This document shows, piece by piece, positions 50,103 through 61,607 of a stretch of 64,000 nt of DNA (its first letter is position 1; each line of letters starts with the position of its first letter). Origin of the DNA: Tetrastigma voinierianum (lineage: Eukaryota > Streptophyta > Magnoliopsida > Vitales > Vitaceae); contig JAEQBH010002187.1 of the NCBI GenBank assembly GCA_016808115.1, positions 186,001 to 250,000 on the forward strand, in the 5' to 3' direction. Below the pieces are notes generated by a model. That model had not been told where the DNA came from. It did not search any database and saw only the letters and a list, made by a program, of their open reading frames with translations. A program made the translations under genes and the position numbers.

Positions 50103-50976
50103 CAGTTAAGCAAACCCAGACTTATTCTAAAATCAGACTTGAAATTCCCGAACTTAAGGGAGATGACTATAAGGTTTGGAGAGAGAGAGTCTTGCTCCAA
50201 TTAGGTTGCATAGATATAGACTATGCCATTAGGAAAGATGAGCCCCCGACCATCTCGGCTACCAACACTAAAGCTATTGGAGTTGTATGGCTGGGAGAGA
50301 TCTAATCACCTCTGTATGTTCATTAAAACTCCACATTTATCGATAATTATCGTGGCTCTCTATTGAGGAAACTTACGATAAGGTTCAAGGCTTGTTAAAG
50401 GAAATTGATGATCAATTTGCCAAGTCTGTGAAGTCGCTCGCTAGTACCCTTATTATTCAATTTTCCACCCTTAGTTTCGCTGCAGTGAAAGGTGTGCATG
50501 ATCATATAATGCGCATGATATCTGTTTAGTTAAAGAACCTAGAAGTAACCATATCGGAGTCCTTCCTCGTTCAATTTATTCTATGTACTCTTCCTCCTCA
50601 ATATAGCCCATTCAAGATCTTATATAACACACATAAGGAGGACTGGTCAATTAGCGAACTTTTAACCATGTGTGTACAAGAGGAGTGGCTACTTGTGGAA
50701 CAAGGAGAGAAGGTACTTTTCACTATTCCCGATAGTAAAGGGAAGAATAATGCTAAGAACAAGGGAAATGGAACGACTCAACCCAAGGCATGCATCAAGA
50801 AGGAATCCAAGTGTTTCTTTTGTCAAAAACACATGAAGAAGGACTGTGCAAAGCACAAAGCCTGGCTTGAAAAGAAATGTACTTCTTTTTCATTCGTATG
50901 TTACAAATCAAATTTCACAAATATTAATCATAACACTTGGTGGATTGACTCTGGTTCTATACCTTATAGGGTATGA
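50103..50976 (+). pseudogene. Copia 2 gag with zinc knuckle, broken
   Basis: Reads KIRLEIPELKGDDYKVWRER, then LLQLGCIDIDYAIRKDEPP, then after frameshifts segments such as LSIEETYDKVQGLLKEIDDQ and EWSISELLTMCVQEE (approximate). At 50806-50841 the CFFCQKHMKKDC motif is the zinc knuckle. It lacks one residue relative to the usual CX2CX4HX4C spacing, so a one-codon deletion is likely. A WWIDSGS protease-like DSG motif lies at 50938-50958, just before the stop at 50974. Confidence 0.85.
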
Positions 50977-52460
50977 GAAACCTCACGAAGCCGGTGGGTA
51001 GTGAGCGGTACATCCATTCAAGAGGGGGGTCAAGCTCACATGTGGAAGCTATCGGGGCTTGCAGTTTAAAGTTATCAAGCGGTTTTGTTTTGCAGTTGGA
51101 AAAGACCTTCTATGTACCTAGTTTTTCTAGGAATTTGTTTTCAATTTCACCACTTGTACCCTTAGGGATTTCTTGTAACTTTAAGGATATTGGTTTTACG
51201 TTATTAATAAAATAAGAGGTTATTGGATATGGTATTTTGAGCGATGGTCTTTATTTAGTACAACGCAAAATGATAATGCTTATAACTCATTAAGTAACTG
51301 TTGGTATTAAAAGAAGTGTTATGAATGAAGAATCCTCCTTGTTATGGCACCGGAGATTAGGACACATCTCCATCCAAAGGATTAAAAGATTAGTAAATTA
51401 AAGGGTACTTAGTTCCCTAAACTTTACTGACTTTGAGACATGTTTGGATTGCATTAAGGGCAAGCAAACCAACAAGTCTAAAAAGGGTGCAACAAGGAAT
51501 AAACATCTGTTGGAGGTTATACATACATATATTTGTTGACCAGTATGAATGAGTAGTGACTGAGATCTTGTCCTTTGTCGTGAATAGTTATTCATGTTAC
51601 ATGTATCTCTACATGCTTTGTTCGAAGGATGAAGCGTTAGAAATAACTAAGATATTGAAGAAGTAGGGTAGAAGAAAGCAGTCTGGAATCTGAGAATAAG
51701 ATAATGAAGGCCCCGGATAAGTGAAGTACTATGATAGGTACGAGAATGGACACAAGCATGGATTGCTAGGTTTCTTCAGAGCATGAGATTGTTGCCCATA
51801 CACTATGTTTGGTTCTCAGAACAAATGGTGTGTGAAAAACCAAACTTTAATGGACATTGTAGGAGTATGAACCTTAGTCTCTTCCTCATTTCTTTATTAA
51901 TTGAAGGCAAAGCCCAAGACGGTAGTATATATATTAAATCAAGTTAAATCCCAAAAATTTGTCGAAAAAGGCGATCATTTGAGTTATTTAAAGGTTGGAA
52001 ATACGGTTCTGACATATACGTGTATGAGGATCTTTCATTACGAGTAGGTTATAATCCTGAGAAAACTTATTGAGGACTATTAGTGGGCACTTCGTGGATA
52101 TGCCAAGAAGTCCAAAGGTTATAGATACATTATCCTTCTCTCACACCATAAGTTATGGAATCAAGAAAGCGCTTGATGTTTCTAGAATGACTTAGTTAGT
52201 AGGGTGAATTGATTTCATGACCTTGTTTGAAAGAGATCACTATCAAAGATTGACGTTGGTCAATCGCGAATTATCGCTCATGTCTGGCCTTTGTAAGGTA
52301 GAAAGTGGTATAAGACAACCAATCATCTAGGATCCATGCCCGGAACCTATAGATCACATTGTGAGGACCCGACAAAATGTTGAACCATGGAATTGAACAA
52401 CCGGTTGAATATGAGTTCACGATAAGAAGAAACAATGTTAAGGAAGTCTGCAGGTAGGAA
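50977..52460 (+). pseudogene. Copia 2 protease/pre-integrase and decayed integrase
   Basis: 51000-51215 holds a protease-to-pre-integrase stretch: LKLSSGFVLQLEKTFYVPSF, then RNLFSISPL. 51340-51500 holds the GAG_pre-integrase wording LLWHRRLGHISIQRIKRL and a later CLDCIKGKQTNKSKKGA, including zinc-binding Cys. The integrase core (51500-52400) is too decayed to find the catalytic Asp and Glu with confidence. Many stops occur. Confidence 0.75.
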
Positions 52461-53285
52461 TTGACTATTCCTAGTGATTATGTTATGTACTTACAAGAAT
52501 CGAATTACAATATAGGAGACGAACATGATCCAGAAACGTTTTCACAAGCCATAAGTTCTAAAGAATCTAAATTATGGTATGAAGCCATGAAGGGTGAGAT
52601 GGATTCTATGGCCTCTAATAGAGTCTGGGATCTCGTCGAGTTGCCTTACATTGTAAAAGCCACTAGGTGTAAGTGGGTCTTTAAGACTAAGAAAGACTCA
52701 CAAGGCAACATTGAGAGACATAAGGCAATACTCGTGGCTAAAGGATTAACTCAATGGGAAGGAATCGACTACATGGAGACTTTTTCTCCTGTATCTAGGA
52801 AAGATTCACTTCGTGTGACCATGGCTTTAGTAGCTCATTTTGACTTGGAGCTATATCAGATGGATGTGAAAACTTTCTTTCTTAATGGTGGGCTAGAGGA
52901 AGAGGTTTACATGAAACAACCTGAAGGATCCTCTAGTGCTGGTGAGCATTTAGTATGCAAGCTTAATAAATCCATCTACAGTTTGAAACAAGCGTCCTAA
53001 CAGTGGTATCTAAAGTTCCATGAAGTTTTTTCTTTCGATTTTGAAGAGAATGTCATGGATAATTATATATACTACAAGATAAGTGGGAGTAAGATATGCT
53101 TTCTTGTTTTATACGTGGATGATATTTTGTTAGCTTCTAATAATATGGGAACATAATAAGAAGTGAAACAATTCCTCTCGAAGAACTTTGATATAAAGGA
53201 TATGGGTGAGGCATCTTATGTCATTAGCATAAAGATCCATAGGGAAAGATCTCGAGGCATTTTGGGTTTGTCTCAAGAGACCCAT
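52461..53285 (+). pseudogene. Copia 2 reverse transcriptase (RVT_2)
   Basis: The longest open pol frame in the window (52461-53000, 179 codons). It contains WYEAMKGEMDSMASNRVWDL, RCKWVFKTKKDSQGNIERHK, a VAKGLTQWEGIDYMETFSPV stretch, and QMDVKTFFLNG, where the usual AFLNG Ala is Phe. SIYSLKQAS then runs into a stop (TAA) where the family has W/R residues. Beyond it FLVLYVDDILL holds the catalytic YVDD (53112-53123), followed by a stop (TAA) at 53155-53157. Confidence 0.92.
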
Positions 53286-54059
53286 ATCACAAAGTTTTAG
53301 AGATATTTTAGATGAAAAATTGTTCACCAAGTCCAGCTCCTATTGTGAAGGGTGAAAGGTTCAGTTTAAACCAGTGCCTGAAGAACGATCTTAAGCAGGA
53401 AAAGATGAGAGACACTCCATATGCTTCGGCAATTGAAAGTCTCATGTATGCACAGGTTTGTACCAGACCTAACATTGCCTATGTTGTTGGGGTATTAGGC
53501 AGACATCAAAGTAATCCAAGGGTTGACCATTGGAAAGCTCCAAAGAAGGTAATGTGTTTCCTTCAGGGTGCAAAGCATTTCATACTAGCGTACAGACGAA
53601 TTGGTTACTTAGAGGTGACTGGTTACTCTGATGCTGACTATGCTGGCTACGTAGACTCTAGAAAGTCCACATCAGGTTATGTTTTTCTTCTAGCAAATGG
53701 AGTTGTGTCTTGGAGAAGCATGAAGCAGACCTTGACGGCTACTTCCACTATGGAGGCCTAGTTCGTTTCCTGTTTTGAGGCCACCTTACATGGTGTTTGG
53801 CTCAAGAGTTTCATTACTAGCTTGAGAATCGTTGATTCCATCTAAAGGCCACTGAGATTATATTGTGACAACTCAACTGCTATTTTTTCTGGCTAAGAAT
53901 GACAAATGTGAAAATCGAAGTAAACACATCGATATAAAGTACTTAGCCATCCGGGAATGTGTTTAGGAACATAAAGTGGTCATTGAGCACATAAGTACTA
54001 AGTTAATGGTTGCAGATCCTCTTACTAAAGGCATGCCAATTAAGAAGTTCAAGGATTAG
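53286..54059 (+). pseudogene. Copia 2 RNase H
   Basis: Open for 149 codons (53312-53761): MRDTPYASAIESLMYAQVCT, RPNIAYVVGVLGRHQSNP, then YSDADYAG with the catalytic Asp, and DSRKSTSGYVFLLANGVVSW. After a stop the tail is recognisable in other frames: CDNSTAI, a stretch close to KYLAIRECV, and VIEHISTKLMVADPLTKG. The final stop is at 54057-54059. RNase H degrades the RNA strand during cDNA synthesis. Confidence 0.9.
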
Positions 54060-54365
54060 TAACTAATATGGGACTTGGGTCCGTTTTGTAATCTCAATTT
54101 CATATGTACATATTCAGTTTTGTTAATGAAACCCTTATTCAATTGATGTTTCTCATAAAAGTTGTGCACATTTGTTTTATTGTGATTAGAGAAATATCAT
54201 TAAGTTTTGACTTAGAATAAACATAGGGTTTATTCATAAAGATAAACATTTTGAAAGGGACATTTATACTGTGATGCATGGAAGATAATACTTGCTTTTA
54301 GAGTAACTATCGTCATGATTCATATATTTGTTTCTTCATTATCGTAGATGTTAAATTTACTGACC

Positions 54366-54376
54366 AAGTGGGAGAA
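54366..54376 (+). promoter_or_regulatory. Polypurine tract of Copia 2
   Basis: AAGTGGGAGAA directly before the 3' LTR start (TGTTGAAC at 54377), the position of the plus-strand primer. The match to the usual plant Copia form AAGTGGGAGA is good. Confidence 0.85.
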
Positions 54377-54736
54377 TGTTGAACAAGTCTTTAGGTGACT
54401 CATTCGGTTGCTGAGTCAGTCATGAAGTGGTCAGTAATTCAGCATGTCTGCAGCGTGGGTAAGTGATGGCCTGCTGCGACGGTTAAAGTATATTTGATGG
54501 TGCTTATATGGAAGGCAGATGTTGGGTCCCCAGTTGCCATAAGATATTATTCAACGTAAATGAGGAGTCGGGTGCTCGGGCACGAGGAGGTCACACGGAT
54601 AAGCAATCTAAGTCAATCTCCAACCTCACATTTCAAGCAATGACATGAGGTATTTAGATTATATCTTCCACATTAATTTTTAAACTGTGTCAGGATAAAT
54701 CATTGTCTTAATGATTTACTATTGATAATTCTCACA
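54377..54736 (+). repeat. 3' LTR of Copia 2
   Basis: Aligns with the 5' LTR at 48192-48549 and ends ATTCTCACA, followed by the CAAAA duplication. Confidence 0.93.
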
Positions 54737-55369
54737 CAAAAAACATTAAATTCAAATAACAAAAACAATGTCTAAAGAACACCAAAGTGATTATTCTGAT
54801 ATTAAGAAACGCCAGTAATGTTACGATTGATCGATATAAGAAACAAATTACCAAATGCAGTTTTAAAAAAGCGAGGCCTGGCTTGTCTCCGCTGGCTTTG
54901 TGACATTGTATCAATATTTCTCTGTCCATTTGTCCTGCTTTAGGAACCAAACATGAACTATTCATCTTCATTGTTAATATTACTAAATTTATAAAAGAGA
55001 TGGGGCATAATTTGATCAAATGGACTTGTAGCTGCACGCATCTTCCTCTTCATGTTATTTTTTCGTGGGATACAGGCATCTATCTGTTCATTTCAAGATC
55101 TTAAATTCAGTGGCCCATATGTTCTTGCCCAATGGAAACACGGTTTTGTTAAAATTCCTAAGAGAAGGTCCATGTTTAGGCCTATGGGTGTACAATTGTA
55201 TAGTACCGGCCTCATGGTCATGGGCCCATTCTATCATTACTCGGAGATGTGATTTACCTTCTTTTTTTACTGTATGGCGGATCAGTAAAAAACATTTTTC
55301 CGTTTTTAAAAATAAAATACAGTTCAAATTTAAATCTTTTTAAGATTAAAATAAAAATAGAAAACCCTA
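54737..55369. other. Intergenic, no gene seen
   Basis: Overlapping ORFs on both strands at 54732-55343 show no domain or family signature. No repeat end was recognised. Confidence 0.45.
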
Positions 55370-55880
55370 GGCGCCATTTTCTCATATTTTTCTCTTATAG
55401 CATATTTTTCTCAAGTCACGAGGGATGATTTTTTTGGCCATTCTTGGCCTAAAATAACCCTCATAATTTTTTTTCTTTCATTTTTTTACTTAATAAAGTG
55501 GTTCTTCCATGAAAATTTAAGTTTTAGTTTATTTTTTGCGTTGTTGTCATTTATCGACGTTTAGTTTGTCGTCGTTTTGTTGATGGTCTTTTGCTCGTCG
55601 TCTTGTGCGATATTTTATACGTAAAGGCGATTTAGGCGGAAACTGATTTGATCGATTGAGATATCAAGTGCGATCGTCGATATATTGAAGGAGTGGAGTT
55701 GCGGATATTACGAGTCGCTCTATTTTATCAAATTTGGCAGAGCACTATGCGAAATTTATTATCTTTGTCATGGGATATTGTTTAAGTAAGTATGATTTTT
55801 GGTATTATATCTTTGGAGCTTATCGGTTATTGAAAGTTTGAATCAATAATATTATTTTCCTTTAAAAAAAATAAAATAAT
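55370..55880 (+). repeat. A-tailed dispersed repeat, copy 1
   Basis: It shares in order with the copy at 56705-58830: CATTCTTGG, AATAAAGTGGTTCTTCCAT, AAGTTTTAGTTTATTTTTT, GTCGTCGTTTTGTT and GATATTGTTT. It ends in an A-rich tail (55863-55880). It looks retroposed, but no coding sequence or duplication was found, so the class is unknown. Confidence 0.55.
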
Positions 55881-56704
55881 AAAATACAGTTATTAAAAAA
55901 AAAGTTCGTAGGTTAACTCGTTAAAGTTGTTAAAAAGTAAAAACATTAATTTTCCATTTTTTTTTTTGAAAAATGGAGTCCAAATTATTGAATAAAACTT
56001 CATATATTAGTTCGCCCAGTAAGTTTGTTTTTGTTTTTACTTCTAATACACAAAATTATTTGGGTTAGTTATAAAAATCCTCAGATTTTAGCATATGAAG
56101 ACTGCATCGTTAGATTTTGTGCATTTCTTGAGATCTAACGGTGTAAAGCTCATATTTCAAGAAATAAATTGAATTTAACGGTGTAAATGCTCTTTCGCAT
56201 ATGCGAACGTGCGAACGAGCTTTTTACAATTTAACCAAAATTAATTTTCTTATAAATAATTTCATTACATTTTTTGTTCTTTATTTAAAAAAAAAAAAAA
56301 ACATCCTTCGAACCCTCTTTTTTCTAATTCTAACAATTTTTTTTTTTTAATAATTTGCTTTCTATTTTCTATTTTATAAAGTTCTAAAAAAGTAATGTTG
56401 GATCTATTCTATTTAGAGTCAGCTTAATGGATCATCCCACTTTGGCTTGATTTTTTGGATGATTGAATTATAAAATTTATAGCCCGACTCATATTGGCTT
56501 GTAGCTCATTTAGGTTTGATCCAGGTTAGCTCGATTGGTTCAAAATTCTTTATTTATTTTTTTAAAATATCTAACTTAATAATTTAGATTTTTTAAGGAT
56601 TTATCTACAAATAATCAATATTTGGCTATTGACATAGAGTCAAATCTCTCTAATAATTTTTATTATAACATACAATTAATATATTAAATTTTTTTGTTTT
56701 AACC
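55881..56704. other. AT-rich intergenic DNA, no gene seen
   Basis: Poly-A/T runs and short direct repeats. A CATATGCGAACGTGCGAACG block (56197-56216) is locally repetitive. No gene is seen. Confidence 0.5.
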
Positions 56705-58830
56705 ATTTTATTTTTAACCCTAATCTCATTTTCTCTAAACTATGTCTCTGCTAGCCTCTTAAAAAACCTTGGTGTAATTTTCTTTTTACTTTTTCTCTAG
56801 CCTCTTTTCCTTTAAGCAAAATGAATGATTTTTTTTTTTTGTCATTCTTGGTGTGAAATTGTGAGACCCCGGAAAATCCAGATTTCCTAAAGGAGGGTAA
56901 AATGGTAATTTCGGTCAAAATCCGGAATTTTTCTAGATCTCAGATGACGAAACGGACTTCTTCGTTGAAATCGTCTCGCGAAATTTAGCAACCACGTCGA
57001 ATTTCGGTTGGATTAGAGGTGGTCGGGATTCGCGTTTTCGAGGACGTGGGGTGTTGGATGACACGTGGTAGGTGGAGATGCCACATGGCACCTCAAGGTG
57101 TGACGAGCTTGGCGTAAAAGAAATGGGCTCGCATTGAGCCGCATCGTGTATGATCCCGTAACTTCATAATGATGCAGAGGTGGATGATGTGAAATAAAGA
57201 AATAAAAGAAAAAGGGATGGAAAATTTAGAGCCACACAATTGTCTTGGGGAAGGAGGGGAGGAAGCTTCCTCCTTTGACCCATACGGTCGGTCTCGAAAA
57301 GGGAAGAAAGCGAGAAATGAAATGGGAAGAAAATGAAAGAAAAAAGAAAGAAGAAATGAGAAAAGGAAAAGAAAAGCAAAAGAAAGAAGAGTGAAATTGA
57401 CTTTGTAATTTTAAGGAGAAGACATCATCTTCTCGGCTTTCATTCTTGCTTGCATTTGGTTGTTTGTGGGCGTGGATTTGGAGATGGGGGGTTTACCCCA
57501 GAGAGAGAAAGTCGAAGCCTGCCTGCAGATCTCGACGATCGGATAGTCGGCTCAAGCCCGGTAGCGAAGCGGTTGAGTGCACACGTCGAGAGCTGCGTGT
57601 GAGGAATGGGGTTGGGGAGTTTCGACAAGAAATTTCCAGGAAAGGTAGGGGTTTTCTCCTACTTGCTTTACTTTTTGTAAGGGTTGTGTAATGGATAGAG
57701 GTTGTTGAGGCTGGATGGCCAGGTGGTTTCGGTCAAAAGCTTTGGGCCAGGGTTAAGAAATCCACACAGAGTGTTTACAGACGATCCACGAATTTTACAT
57801 TTGGAGTGTTGCTTGATTTGCGTGGTGTTATGTTATTGTGCAGAAAATATCACGTTTGTGTGATGATATGGCGGTTCCAGAGATGGATAATTAGTTGATA
57901 TAGCCATGTGAGGGTGGAGTTTATGTTGTATTATAAAGCCCGAATAACATGATGTATGGATTTAATTTTGTTAATATATGCATGAGTGATATATTAGCAT
58001 GTGTTGAATGTGAGTGCCGTTGCATTGCACTTAGGTGGGAGTAACCAGTAGAAATTCATTTCTGGAGCTGCTGGCCCGTCGTGGGGTTATATTTTGGTCT
58101 GAAGACACACTTGGAGGATGGGACATCAGGGACCTTAGAGAGGCGAAGGAAATGGCCCGAATCGAGCGCCGTCTTGTATTTTTGTTCTTTGTAAGGTCGG
58201 GTAAGAAACCCGAGTTTGTGCAGTGTAATTAAATCTGATTGTAAATCATCGTTTTTGTATAAAATATATAATTGTGTTGAATGGATATCACAGACCCAAT
58301 CGGGCTGTTTACAAGTGTATGGGTCTCACGACGTGAGGCCAGTGAATTCCACGTAGGGTTGGTGGTGACGGACACCGAAGTTGAAGTCACAGAAATCACT
58401 CATCTACACCTTTTTCTATCATTTTCTTCATCAATAAAGTGGTTATTCCATAAGATTTAGGTTTTCATTTGTTTTTTTTTTTCATATTTTAGTCGTGTAG
58501 TTGTTGTCTTCTTGGTGTGGCGTGTGGTTGTCGTCGTTTTGTTATGACATGTGGTTATTTTTGTCTTTCTGCGGCATGTTGTTATCATCTTCTTGGTGCA
58601 TTGTTTGTTTGTTATTATGGTGTGGTGTTTATTTGTGTCATGACGATTCAAATGAGCAAAGTATCTCATCAACGACAAGAAATCAAATCAATAGTTGTTG
58701 ATATTGTTTCATCCTCATGGATAGTGGATTTTTAATGATTTTGATCATATGTTTCTATCAATGTATTGCTAGTTTGAATTAACAAAATTATTTTCTCTTC
58801 AAAAAACTATTTTATTTTAAAATTCAAATA
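56705..58830 (+). repeat. A-tailed dispersed repeat, copy 2, split by solo LTR
   Basis: The flanks of the solo LTR (56705-56859 and 58392-58830) together match copy 1 at 55370-55880: GTCATTCTTGG on the left; CATCAATAAAGTGGTTATTCC, AGGTTTTCATTTGTTTTTT, GTCGTCGTTTTGTT and GATATTGTTTC on the right. It ends near CTTCAAAAAACTATTTT. Its repetition of GTGTGGTTGTCGTC-like words on the right made short ORFs (58457-58735) that are not genes. Confidence 0.55.
56860..58391 (+). mobile_element. Gypsy-like solo LTR, 1,532 bp, TSD GAAAT
   Basis: It begins TGTGAGACCCCGG and ends TTGAAGTCACA, and is flanked by GAAAT on both sides (56855-56859 and 58392-58396). It has no internal coding sequence. Its first 150 bp (CTAGATCTCAGATGACGAAA and GTCTCGCGAAATT blocks) resemble the complement of the right end of the 19996-21978 LTR and the start of 61608-62513. 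An AGGTAGGGGTTTTCTCC block (57643-57659) corresponds to the complement of CCTACCTCTCG in the oppositely oriented copies. Confidence 0.92.
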
Positions 58831-59640
58831 TAATTTATATGATACTTAAATATTTAAAAAGAAAAATTACATGTGAATTAAAGAAATTAGAATTTTAATA
58901 TTAAATATATTTTCATTTATCTCATTAATCTTATTTTAAATACTTACCATTTCACTTTTTTGTATTTATCTTTAAAATTTTATTTAGTCATATTGCGGTT
59001 ACGTATTTTTGTATTGTAAGCACCACTAAAAATGCGAGACTCGTTTCATATTTTGAAAAATCATTTTTAAAAAACGGTTTAGAGTCACAACTTATTTTTG
59101 TTTTATTTTGAAAATGAAAACAAATTAAGAAAGAAAAACTCTAAATATGACTCATGATAAGAAAAAAACAGGTTTGGGAAAAATCGAAATTAAGATGCAC
59201 AAAGGGGTGAGTTCTTTGTTGATAATACCGATGTGTGCACCTCTGAGCCACAGGCTTTCCTAAGTCGAGTCTCACAAAACAGAACTAAGGAAAATATGAC
59301 TTTTGGCTAATTGATCAATGAATACCAATGACAAGTAATAATAATACAACATCACACCAAATATATATAAATAAATAGACAAATAAATAAATAAATAAAT
59401 AAGCAAAGTCAGATGAAAAAATATGTACCTGAGGAGCAGATTAGAAGCGTTATCAATTATGAAACAATATTAGTGTAAAAATAAAAAAACAAAATATTCA
59501 CAGTTAATTGGAAATTGGTTATAGATAAGAGGTCAAATTATTTATTCAAATTATACATAGAATGTCGGGCCCCACTCAAGCCCATTTATCTGTTTCATAA
59601 ATTAACTCCATAAGATTCCATCTTATAGAAATTGTAGAAT
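58831..59640. other. AT-rich intergenic DNA with (AAAT)n
   Basis: An AAAT-type microsatellite lies at 59369-59403. No coding or transposon feature was recognised. Confidence 0.5.
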
Positions 59641-59649
59641 TAATCACAT

Positions 59650-60540
59650 GTTTGGAATGTTTGAAAACTGATTTTAAATCAAAATTTTGAAATTTGGAAG
59701 TTTGAAAATTGAGAATTTTGAAATGAATTTGAAGTTTGAGAATTTGAATTGAGGTTTTGGAAATTAGATTTTAAAAAATTTAGAACTTGAATTTTATAAA
59801 TATGAGATTTGGGAATTTGCAATTTTGAATTTAAAATTTTGAAATTAGAAAATGTGAAACTTGAATTTTGAAATTTTGACACTTAGATTTTGAAATTGAG
59901 GAATTGTAAATTTGACATTGGAAACTTGAAATTTTGAAAATTAGGGGACTTTGAAATTTGAAATTATGGCACTTGAATTTTGAAATTTGAGATTTGAGAA
60001 ATTTTAATTGGAAATTGGGTGACTTGAATTTTAAATTGAAAACTTGAAATATTAAATTGAGGGACTTGAATTTTGAAATTATAGCACTTGAATTTTGAAA
60101 TTGGGAATTGGAAACTTGAAAAATTGAAATTAGAAATTGAGGGACTTGAATTTTGAAATTATGACATTTGATTTTTGAAATTGGAAACTTGAAAATTTAA
60201 ATTATAAATTGAGGGACTTGAATTTTGAAATTATGACACTTGAATTTTTAAATTGTGGATTGGTAATTTGGGAATTGGAAACTTGAAAAATTGAAATTAG
60301 AAATTGAGGGACTTGAATTTTGAAATTATGACGCTTGAATTTTGAAACTTGAAAAATTGAAGTTAGACTTTGGGGGAGTTGAATTTTGAAATTATGGGCA
60401 CTTGATTTTTTAAATTGGAAACATGAAAATTTGAAATTAGGAATTGAGGGACTTGAATTTTGAATTTATGGAACTTGAATTTTGGAATTGAAAATTTGAA
60501 AAAATGAAATTGGAAAATTTGAACAAATGAAGGGTGGGTG
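59650..60540. repeat. Degenerate minisatellite (GGGACTTGAATTTTGAAATT)
   Basis: The phrase GAGGGACTTGAATTTTGAA recurs at 60059, 60139, 60211, 60306 and 60446, with a variant near 60372. Each is usually followed by ATTATGACACTTGAATTTT and a GGAAACTTGAAA phrase. Spacing is 66-95 bp. To the left (59650-60050) the same words occur in looser order. The minus-strand ORF 59679-59882 is a product of the repeat. Confidence 0.9.
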
Positions 60541-61607
60541 ATGATTCATGAATTAAGTAAAATGAATCAAATTATTGAACAAAAAACATCAATAATTAAT
60601 CTAATTAAAAAATAAAAAAGCAACAATATACTCAGAATGAAAATAAAACAAATAATAATATATTTAAATGACTAATTAAAGAAAATAATAAATTAAATAG
60701 ATGTACAATTCAATTAATTGAATAATAAAATAACTATAAAAAATTAAAAGATTTTCTAACTAAAAGAAAGTAAAAACTTCCTTACAGTAGAAGGTAGCTC
60801 CTCGAGAATTTGATCGCCTCCCAAGTCAAGACTATCTCTAAAGTCAAGATCGCCTTTCAAAATTGAGACCTTCAAGCCCAAATTATTTAAACTTTTAAAT
60901 TATGAGAGTTTTGAGTCTCTCTTCTTTTGAGGAGATAACACATCATCTCCTTAAATAAATAAAAACTTATAGACAAGTTTGAGCCTCCAATTAGAGGCCC
61001 ATCGTCCCAAAAATTTTCTCCATCTTCAAGGGTTGGAGACTCTCCCTTTTATAGGCAAGGGAGGCCTCTCTCCCTCTCTCACTTTCCAATGTGGGACTCA
61101 AAATATCTCACAAAGGAAAAAACTCATCTCAATAATAAAACTCGGGGGTTTACAAATATGCTTCATCTTCGATAGAGTTCATGAGTGTAATGAACATGAA
61201 TAATGAAGTGAAACGAAAGTGTGAAAAATGAGTGCAATGTGATGAACTCTATCGAAGAACAAATAAGGCCCCCAAAAATGTCTAAGAGAAACACTAACTC
61301 GCTCAAAACAAAGAAACTCTAAAAACGCTCCAAAAGAAAGCAACAAAAGAAAAAGGCTAAACCACTAAAGTTACAATATGAACCCATACTCCCCCAAAAT
61401 GGTCTCAAAAAGTGGTCAGATGATGGTTGAACCACCAAGGACAAAGAGGATAAACTTGCTCATAGGGAGACCTACAAGCATGCAGAGGAAGACATCCGGG
61501 AACAAAATAGGTAAATGTTTCAAAGTAAGATCAAGCTGGTGGAAGCTAAGAGGAATGTCACGCCTTATATAATGCAGGTGAAGAGAGGGCGCGACAAGGG
61601 AAGGCGA
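60541..61607. other. Unassigned, probably older retroelement or LTR sequence
   Basis: It contains a TTTTATAGGCAAGGGAGGCC box (61049-61068) and a 17-bp inverted repeat (61166-61182 and 61242-61258). The frame at 61378-61572 is Lys/Arg-rich with no domain. Part of the right side (about 61560-61607) joins, across the solo LTR, to the DNA at 62514, so it is the interrupted host of that insertion. Confidence 0.4.

Larger units (their letters stand above)
48192..54736 (+). mobile_element. Full-length decayed Ty1/Copia retrotransposon 2, TSD CAAAA
   Basis: LTRs of 358 bp (48192-48549) and 360 bp (54377-54736) begin TGTTGA and end ATTCTCACA. CAAAA flanks both ends (48187-48191 and 54737-54741). A Met-tRNA-type primer-binding site follows the 5' LTR, and a purine tract precedes the 3' LTR. 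Between them lie gag with a zinc knuckle, pre-integrase, a badly decayed integrase, reverse transcriptase and RNase H in Copia order. Overall wording resembles TNT1-94-like plant Copia polyproteins. The LTRs are clearly diverged and every domain is broken except one 179-codon stretch of reverse transcriptase. Confidence 0.95.

Noticed and set aside
59650..60540. Regularly repeated phrase suggesting a CRISPR-like array
   Set aside because: Plant nuclear context, AT-rich degenerate repeats of irregular spacing and no unique spacers; it is a minisatellite.
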